A stretch of DNA of 64,000 bases from positions 46,241,788 through 46,305,787 of the forward strand of contig NC_091300.1 of the NCBI RefSeq assembly GCF_038502225.1, written 5' to 3'. Positions 57,476-64,000 of the stretch are shown here, one piece after another (within the stretch, counting starts at the first letter, position 1; each line of letters opens with the position of its first letter). The stretch comes from Cherax quadricarinatus (taxonomy: Eukaryota; Arthropoda; Malacostraca; Decapoda; Parastacidae). The notes under the pieces are model-generated. The model saw only the letters and a program-made list of their open reading frames with translations. It was not told the origin of the DNA and did no database searches. The translations under genes and the position numbers were made by a program.

Positions 57476-57712
57476 TTTGGTGTTTCAGCAATAAATGAAA
57501 ATGGGCACCTTAATTAAACTGTATATAGAATGGCTTTGGTAATAGGTAATACTATATTTATTTTGAGAAAAAGCATACAAGTAAATATGAGGTGTATGTT
57601 GATAAAGGACACAATGAGGGCAGTTTCTCAGATTATGTATTATTAAACAAAAGGTTGATAGGAGCAACAGATGTATCAGATAATTATTTAGTAAGACTAA
57701 TGTGCGTAGTTA

Positions 57713-58789
57713 TTAACCCTTTGAGGGTTTCGGACGTAATAGTACGGCTTACGACCCAGGGTTTTTGACGTACTAGTACGCCTAAATTCTAGCGCCCTCA
57801 AATCTAGTGGGAGAAAGCTGGTAGGCCTTCATATGAAAGAATGGGTCTATGTGGTCAGTGTGCACAGTCTAAAAAAAATCCTGCAGCACACTGTGCATAA
57901 TGAGAAAAAAAAAACTTTGACCGTTTTTTTGGAATAAAACAGCGACTTTGCACTCTATTTTCGTATGGTATTTATTGTTGTATTCTAGTTTTCTTGGTCT
58001 CATTTTATAGAATGGAAGACATATTACAAAAATTGAGATGATTTTGACTGGTTTTACAATGAAAAGTACCTTGAAATTGAGCTCAAAGTAGCAGAAATGT
58101 TCGATTTTTACCAAATTTCAAAAGTAAACAAATCGTGCCAAGCATCCAATACACATCAACTGGTGAGTCTGATATTCTTTCACCAGTGCGCCAATAATAT
58201 TTATATCATTTTTTGCACTAATGCAGTAGTCTGCATAACAGTAAATCTTATATTTTTTGTGAGAATAAAAATTCAAAGTGGAAAGCAAAAGAATATAAGA
58301 GGGGCCTTGAGACGTGACTAATGACCAGAGGAAATGTCATTTTAGTGCCAGGAATGTCTGTCTTGTTTATTCTGGACCCTATTCGGAAATTGGTATCTTT
58401 TGAAATTTGTATGAGATTGGCAATATTGCTAAATTCTGACCACTGTACTGGATAGTTGAATTTCATAAATGAGTGGTTTCTTGCACCCATTCGATAGAAA
58501 AAATGGAGTTCTAGCGAAATATTCATGTTTTTTGTCGACTAGTACAGTGGAATTGGCCGAAAATAGGGCTCAAAGTGGGCAAAATCGCTGATGCGTAAAC
58601 ATTGCCGAGACTGCTAACTTTGCGAGAGCATAATTCCATAAGTTTTCCATCGAATTTCAAACTTTTGGTGTCCTTATGATCAGGAAAAGATTCTCTATCT
58701 TTTCATAAGAGATTTTTTTTTTTTTTTTTAAATTTGGCCAACCCTGAGAACGAGTTTCGGAGAGGGCCTGTCGACCCTCAAAGGGTTAA
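57713..58789 (-). mobile_element. Non-autonomous piggyBac-type element, 1.08 kb
   Basis: TTAA at 57713-57716 and 58786-58789; ends CCCTTTGAGGGTTTCGG and GTCGACCCTCAAAGGG. Inserted in the old RTE-like LINE fragment, whose frame continues on both sides. Confidence 0.9.
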
Positions 58790-58968
58790 GAAGGGAGTGA
58801 AACTAAATGAATTAAGGAAGGAGACAGTTTTGGAAAGATACAAGCAGCTATTGGGAAAAAGCTGAGCTAGACAAAGTGTAGGAAAAGAGGAGGTATGAGG
58901 TAAATTTTATTGTGCACTAAAGGTTTGTAGGTATAGGAGGGAAGTGGAATGATTAGGTAAAAAGTGTT

Positions 58969-59196
58969 TTAATCCTTTTACTGGCTGTGATGTAGAACTA
59001 AATCATTGAGGCCAGGGATCCTTCACGTAGTTCTGCGTCATAAGCTCGGCTCACTCATAAGCTGTGAGTGGTAAATTTTGGCTGAGATAGGAGAGAATGG
59101 TTTGCTCAGTGAGTGTGCGCAGTATAAAAAAAATTCTGCCTCTTTCCCATGGTGGATGATGGGAAAAGCAAAACTCTGACCATGCTTTTGTTTTAA
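58969..59196. mobile_element. piggyBac-type fragment
   Basis: TTAA at 58969 followed by TCCTTTTACTGGC and a ~220-bp match to the left part of 39724 (AGCTGTGAGTGG, GAGAATGGT). It stops at a TTAA at 59193, where another unassigned sequence starts. Confidence 0.5.
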
Positions 59197-59856
59197 CCCC
59201 TAAACGATGATATACTCTGCAAAAAACATTCCTGTCTCTGTGGGAAGATTTCAATTTTTATTTTTTCTTGCTGATTGATAGAATTCACATTTCTGAATCG
59301 AATATGACTGAGTGGAATCTGATAAGAACTTATGATACCTTTAGCATAATATTTGCAGATGTCTTGCTTTACTGAGTGTAATTCTTTCTTGTATTCTGCC
59401 AAGTGATTTTGATTCTATAATTTCTCTATCCTCTGAGCATATTTCTCCTGGTTATTTTGCTTTTCCTGCTATAGACATCTCAGCCTCTCATTAATTTTTC
59501 TCAGTGTCTTTTACCCTTTTTTTTTTTTTTTTTTTTTTTGTTTTTCTTTCTCCTGTCCTGTGTGACTGTCTCCATCCTCACTTCAGCTCGTTGGTCCCTA
59601 CCTTTATTTTCCCCACACTCCTTGTTCCCTCCGTCCCCCCCCCCCCCCCACTTTTTATATGTATATCTGGTACGCTCCCCAGGAAAATTCTTAAATTTTC
59701 TAGGTTTTCAATTATCAATACTTGCCTTATGCCAGACCAGCTTTCCATCTCTGGGGCAAATCCAGAAACATCTTTTATGTTTAAGGTCATTCTCATGGCT
59801 GAATTAAGTTTTGTACATGAAGCATGAAATTTTATTCCACAATCAGTGCCTCTTAT
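59197..59856. other. Unassigned, with poly-T and poly-C tracts
   Basis: A T-run at 59518-59539 and a C-run at 59636-59649. No frame or family recognised. Confidence 0.35.
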
Positions 59857-60394
59857 GCTCTCAGTAGTAGTACCAGTTCCTAGTAACCAGTTACCAGTAA
59901 CCAGTGTACCAGTAGATGACTCACTACCAACCGTCTCTGCGTGAATCACTGACTGTATTCATATTGCTGCTGACCATAGCAGGATTTCAAACACCCCCTC
60001 ACCCATAGGCACTGTGAGTCAGTCAAGATAGGGAGCAGAGAGAGGCAGGTCGGCTGTTGGTGCCTTCCCATACTTTCCGTTATATTATACGTACTACCAG
60101 CCTACGTGAGTATTCTTTACCCATCCACGTATCGAAAACCCACATGACAAATGGTGGCAGCGGTGGGAACCTGCCTCTCTCTGCTCCCTATCTTGACTGA
60201 CTCAGTGCCTGTGGGTGAGGGGGTGTTTGAAATCCTGCTATGGTCAGCAGCAATATGAATACAGTCAGTGATTCACGCAGAGACGGTTGGTAGTGAGTCA
60301 TCTACTGGTACACTGGTTACTGGTAACTGGTTACTAGGAACTGGTACTACTACTGAGAGCTCGGCGACGCTAACGTATGTCGTCCCGACATACA
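59857..60394. mobile_element. Rearranged LTR/leader of a gypsy-type element, inverted repeat
   Basis: 59857-60050 and 60169-60360 are inverted copies (~190 bp). The ~118-bp spacer ends with LTR-end-like CCCACATGACA and a primer-binding-site-like sequence. At 60375-60394 the minus strand starts TGTATGTCGGGACGACAT, a typical LTR start. Together these are pieces of LTR and leader arranged head to head. Confidence 0.6.
60152..60167 (+). promoter_or_regulatory. Putative LTR-retrotransposon primer binding site
   Basis: TGGTGGCAGCGGTGGG directly follows the putative LTR end, the position and style of gypsy-group primer binding sites. The primer tRNA is not determined. Confidence 0.5.
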
Positions 60395-60785
60395 ACTAAT
60401 ACAAACTAGAGACGGCAGGTGTACGGCTTGGGCTGATTCTATACAATGTCAAAGTACACAACAATTGAACATTATAACATACATAAGTAGAATATTGGAA
60501 TGGAAGCTTGCATAACTGAAACTGTAATGCAATACAAGGTATGATATAGCACAACTCATCGAATGAAACTCAACGTTGGGATTACACAATAGAAGTGATA
60601 AAAAAAAAAATTTGATCGATCGATCTGTATTCATGTGATCTACGGATTCTGAGGAAGGAATATATACAAAGAAAGAAGTGTTTAACAGAAAGGCAGATTC
60701 GGTGCACTCAAATCTCAGAATTCGGAGAGAACGTGAACACAAAAAAAAAAATTCTTGAATACTGATAAGTTGATACTGTAATTAT
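60395..60785 (-). mobile_element. Region between gypsy-type pol stop and LTR
   Basis: Non-coding on the minus strand between the pol stop and the LTR-like start at 60394. Confidence 0.5.
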
Positions 60786-60994
60786 TCATCTATACAGGTT
60801 ATTTACATTTAACCCCAACTCTGCTAGGGTGAGATTGATATATGCAGAATGGGTGTCATCTCTGGGAGGATCAAACTCTGTTGCACTGGCTAACTCATGC
60901 TGTATTTGAGGCAAATCTGAATTGGAAGTAACAAATGATACTTGAGGATTTCTCAATACCTGTTGTGTACGTAGGGAATAACGACATTCAGGTT

Positions 60995-61073
60995 GAAGAT
61001 TGAGACACTTATGCAGCATATGGGAATCTTTATTCAGGAAACGTTTCGCCACACAGTGGCTTCATCAGTCCAA
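60995..61073 (-). ncRNA. Hammerhead-ribozyme-like motif, minus strand
   Basis: The minus strand reads ATTGGA, then CTGATGA (consensus core), a stem GCCAC/GTGGC with loop TGT, GAAAC, and ~35 nt further GTGTC with TCAAT. TCAAT can pair with ATTG(G)A as stem I after a GTC cleavage site. One extra A between core and stem II departs from the consensus. The inverted partner (61158-61230) has a shortened core. Confidence 0.55.
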
Positions 61074-61254
61074 TACAAAGAGGAAGGCGTAAGGAGAGGA
61101 GGAGTATGAGGTAATCAGTCCCTAAGCCTGGAGTCGATGTGTTCAGTCCATCAATCTGAAGCCACTGTGTGGCGAAACGTTTCCTGAATAAAGATTCCCA
61201 TATGCTGCATAAGTGTCTCAATCTTCAACTTGTCGGTTTTTCAAACCATTCATC
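60997..61254. mobile_element. Foldback Penelope-like insertion with 16-bp target duplication
   Basis: ACGACATTCAGGTTGA occurs at 60981-60996 and 61255-61270. The insert consists of two inverted arms (60997-61075 and ~61150-61230) around a short centre. The pol residues QPECR are duplicated on both sides, as expected from the target duplication. Confidence 0.85.
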
Positions 61255-61931
61255 ACGACATTCAGGTTGATCGTCTGACTGAGTATCAGAGGTAGAGAGT
61301 ACAGGATCAGGAGCATTGTCAGAGTCTGTCACATTAGTCTGGGTTGGAACATCATTATCATCACATACTAACTTCATATGATCTAAATGCGATTCTTTAT
61401 ACTGACCAGTACTAATTTCTCTAACCTTATACTTATTACCAGTGATATGTTCAACTACTCGATAAGGACCAACAAACTTTTGATCAAGCTTAGGCATTGC
61501 AGACGTTTTGTTAAAGTTAGTCAGCATAACTCTCGAACCTACTTTGATTTTGGATGGCTTTGCTCGAGTGTTTGCGATTCTTGTAAATTCTGCTGTTGAT
61601 TTATGAAGTGTTTCACGGATTCTTCTAAAAACACTTTGAGCTAAGCTGGTACGAGTTGCTATGAAATCATCAGGGTTGTAATTTTGTTTCGGATTAGAAT
61701 ATAGCAACTCATAAGGCAAACGTTTATCTACACCATACAATGCATAATGTGGAGTGTCACCTATAGAAACATTGTAAGCAGAATTTATAGCACACTGCAC
61801 ATCAGGTATAACTTCATCCCAAGTTTCACTGTTGGGATTGATAGTGGCTCTCAATACATCAAGTACTTTCTTATTGGTACGTTCTGCTAACCCATTGCTG
61901 GCAGGATGATGAGGAACAATGGTGGATTTAG

Positions 61932-62031
61932 NNNNNNNNNNNNNNNNNNNNNNNNNNNNNNNNNNNNNNNNNNNNNNNNNNNNNNNNNNNNNNNNNNNNN
62001 NNNNNNNNNNNNNNNNNNNNNNNNNNNNNNN
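61932..62031. other. Assembly gap (100 N)
   Basis: Exactly 100 N; the size is probably a placeholder, so the joining of pol to the minisatellite is not proven. Confidence 0.99.
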
Positions 62032-64000
62032 GGAAGGTAGGGCAGTGGTTGGTGTGAGCATTGTTACAGGGGAAGGTAGGGCCGTGGTTGGTGTGAGCAT
62101 TGTAACAGGGGAAGGTAGGGCCGTGGTTAGTGTGAGCATTGTTACAGGGGAAGGTAGAACCGTGGTTGGTGTGAGCATTGCTACAGGGGAAGTTAGGGCC
62201 GTGGTAGGTGTGAGCATTGTTACAGGGGAAGGTTGGGCCGTGGTTGGTGTGAGCATTATTACAGGGGAAGGTAGGGCAGTGGTTGGTGTGAGCATTGTTA
62301 CAGGGGAAGGTAGGGCCGTGGTTGGTGTGAGCACTGTTACAGGGGAATTTAGAGCCGTGGTTGGTGTGAGCATTGTTACAGGGGAAGGTAGGGCCGTGGT
62401 TGGTGTTAGCATTGTTACAGGGGAAGGTAGGGCCTTGGTTGGTGTGAGCATTGTTACAGGGGAAGGTAGGGCCGTGGTAGGTGTGAGCATTGTTACAGGG
62501 GAAGGTAGGGCCGTGGTTGGTGTAAGCATTGTTACAGGGGAAGGTAGGGCCGTGATTGGTGTGAGCATTGTTACAGGGGAAGGTAGGGCCGTGGTTGGTG
62601 TGAGCACTGTTACTGGGGAAGGTAGGGCCGTGGTTGGTGTGAGCATTGTTACATTGGAATGTAGGGCCGTGGTTGGTGTGAGCATTGTTACAGGGGAAGG
62701 TAGGGCCGTGGTTGTGTGAGCATTGTTACAGGGGAAGGTAGGGCCGTGGTTTGTGCGAGCATTATTACAGGGGAAGGTAGGGCAGTGGTTGGTGTGAGCA
62801 TTGTTACAGGGGAAGGTAGGGCAGTGGTTGGTGTGAGCATTGTTGCATTGGAAGGTAGGGCCGTGGTTGGTGTGAGCATTGTTACACGGAAAGGTAGGGC
62901 AGTGGTTGGTGTGAGCATTGTTACAGGGGAAGGTAGGGCCGTGGTTGGTGTGAGCATTGTTACAGAGGAAGGTAGGGCCGTGGTTGGTGTGAGCATTGTT
63001 ACAGGGAAAGGTAGGGCAGTGGTTGGTGTGAGCATTGTTACAGGGGAAGGTAGGACCGTGGTTTGTGTGAGCATTGTTACAGAGGAAGGTAGGGCCGTGG
63101 TTGGTGTGAGCATTGTTACAGGGGAAGGTAGGGCCGTGGTTGGTGTGAGAATTGTTACAGGGGAAGGTAGGGTCGTGGTTGGTGTGAGCATTGTTACAGG
63201 GGAAGGTAGGGCGGTGGTTGGTGTGAGCATTGTTACAGGGGAAGGTAGAGCCGTGGTTGCTGTGAGCATTATTAAAATGAAGGTAGGGCCGTGGTTGGTG
63301 TGAGCATTGTTACAGGGGAAGGTAGGGCCGTGCTTGGTGTGAGCATTGTTACAGGGGAAGGTAGGGCCGTGGTTGGTGTGAGCACTGTTACAGGGGAAGG
63401 TAGGGCCGTGATTGGTGTGAGCATTGTTACAGGGGAAGGTAGGGCCGTGGTTGGTGTGAGCATTGTTACAGGGGAAGATAGGGCCGTGGTTAGTGTGAGC
63501 ATTGTTACAGGGGAAGGTAAGGCCGTGGTTGGTGTAAGCATTGTTACAGGGGAAGGTAGGGCCGTTGTTGGTGTGAGCATTGTTACAGGGGAAGGTAGGG
63601 CCGTGGTTGGTGTGAGCATTGGTACAGGGGAAGATAGGGCCGTGGTTGGTGTGAGCATTGTTACAGGGGAAGGTAGGGCCGTGGTTGGTGTAAGCATTGT
63701 TACAGGGGAAGGTAGGGCCGTGGTTGGTGTGAGCATTGTTACAGGGGAAGATAGGGCCGTGGTTGGTGTGAGCATTGTTACAGGGGAAGGTAGGGCCGTG
63801 GTTGGTGTAAGCATTGTTACAGGGGAAGGTAGGGCCGTTGTTGGTGTGAGCATTGTTACAGGGGAAGGTAGGGCCATAGTTGGTGTGAGCATTGTTACAG
63901 GGGAAGGTAGGGCCGTGGTTGGTGTGAGCATTGTAACAGGGGAAGGTAGGGCCGTGGTTGGTGTGAGCATTGCTACAGGGGAAGGTAGGGCCGTGCTTGG
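62032..64000. repeat. 39-bp minisatellite, ~50 copies, open at window end
   Basis: The unit includes GTTGGTGTGAGCATTGTTAC and AGGGGAAGGTAGGGCCGTG. As 39 is 13 codons, one frame on each strand stays open: VGVSIVTGEGRAV on + and MLTPTTALPSPVT on -. Variants are mostly single substitutions, with two or three short indels that shift the frames (about 62714 and 63271). Start and end of the array are not seen. Confidence 0.97.

Larger units (their letters stand above)
51920..58968 (+). mobile_element. Old RTE-like LINE endonuclease fragment, split by a younger antisense copy
   Basis: Plus-strand remnants lie before (about 52020-52083) and after (57484-57712, 58790-58960) the insertions. Residues SAINENGHL, ALVIGNTIFILRK, then GATDVSDNYLVRLM and KLNELRKETVLERYKQLLG parallel VNENGKPL, SLVISKTYFMKKR, GATDISDHYLV and VYKLREEEVRLKY of the minus-strand element. 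51920-52020 has AC and pyrimidine tracts and no clear match. Confidence 0.6.
60786..61931 (-). pseudogene. Gypsy-type pol, integrase C-terminal part
   Basis: The minus strand from the assembly gap reads HHPASNGLAERTNKKVLDVL, the block with the last catalytic Glu of the integrase DDE core. It continues HYALYGVDKRLPYELLY, then KIKVGSRVMLTNFNK, KFVGPYRVVEHITGNKYKV and SHLDHMKLV, the chromodomain-free C-terminal domain of gypsy integrases. An acidic tail follows. The Penelope insertion at 60997-61254 interrupts the tail; the frame resumes and stops at 60786. The N-terminal part is lost in the gap. Confidence 0.88.

Noticed and set aside
61225..62719. Frames crossing the N gap that join integrase to the Thr/Pro repeat
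   Set aside because: The 100 N are a placeholder; a fusion protein cannot be claimed across it.
62032..64000. CRISPR-like array or satellite with spacers
   Set aside because: Head-to-tail 39-bp units with no unique spacers, in a eukaryotic genome.

Overview
This 64 kb window is animal nuclear DNA and reads as accessory, intron-like sequence with very little host coding content. There is no operon structure and there are no bacterial genes. Two good host exons are visible, at 58-271 and 49726-49897 on the + strand. Their codon phases join exactly, so most of the window is probably one ~49 kb intron of a single gene, possibly interrupted by a 27-nt microexon at 21652. The encoded protein is low-complexity (Ser/Thr/Pro/Gly) followed by a conserved-looking His/Pro/Phe block. 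A BAG6/Scythe-like protein is a tentative idea only. The repeat families (RTE-like and CR1-like LINEs with ACAC tails, a tRNA-derived SINE, Tigger/pogo elements, piggyBac elements, Penelope-like tails) and the heavy (AC)n, (TC)n and minisatellite load suggest a decapod crustacean, crayfish-like. That assignment rests on memory of such repeats, not on a search.

Layout. 0.9-8.1 kb: RTE-like LINE fragments, a ~0.8 kb (AC)-rich array, a decayed CR1/L2-like LINE (endonuclease, RT, C-terminal region), a tRNA-like SINE head and a second LINE tail. 9.9-19.6 kb: a very decayed I-clade-like LINE (ORF1 zinc knuckles, endonuclease, RT, RNase H) split by a piggyBac element, a Tigger-like element and a small TA-flanked MITE. 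19.6-20.6 kb: a foldback Penelope-like insertion with a hammerhead-like motif, then a (TC)n array. 23.0-27.8 kb: a Tigger-like element holding nested piggyBac-type elements. 29.6-39.4 kb: a CR1-like LINE on the minus strand, split by a block of nested Tigger-family elements with a 63-copy 20-bp minisatellite. 39.5-46.2 kb: an old piggyBac element carrying two later piggyBac insertions; one is a 4.6 kb element with a decayed but recognisable transposase. 46.6-48.5 kb: a palindromic piggyBac dimer. 50.1-51.9 kb: a Tigger copy with a ~0.9 kb GCT-rich array. 51.9-59.0 kb: a complete but interrupted RTE-like LINE inserted in an older antisense relative. 59.9-61.9 kb: rearranged LTR sequence and the 3' part of a gypsy-type pol, split by a second hammerhead-bearing foldback. 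Then come a 100-N assembly gap and a 39-bp minisatellite that runs off the end.

The window is best read as transposon stratigraphy: target-site duplications (TTAA, TA, or 8-16 bp) and sequence continuity across the inserts give a relative order for many events. No intact autonomous element was found. The least ordinary structures are the two hammerhead-like foldbacks, the short element made of both ends of the RTE-like LINE with its coding region removed, the piggyBac palindrome and the inverted LTR/leader.
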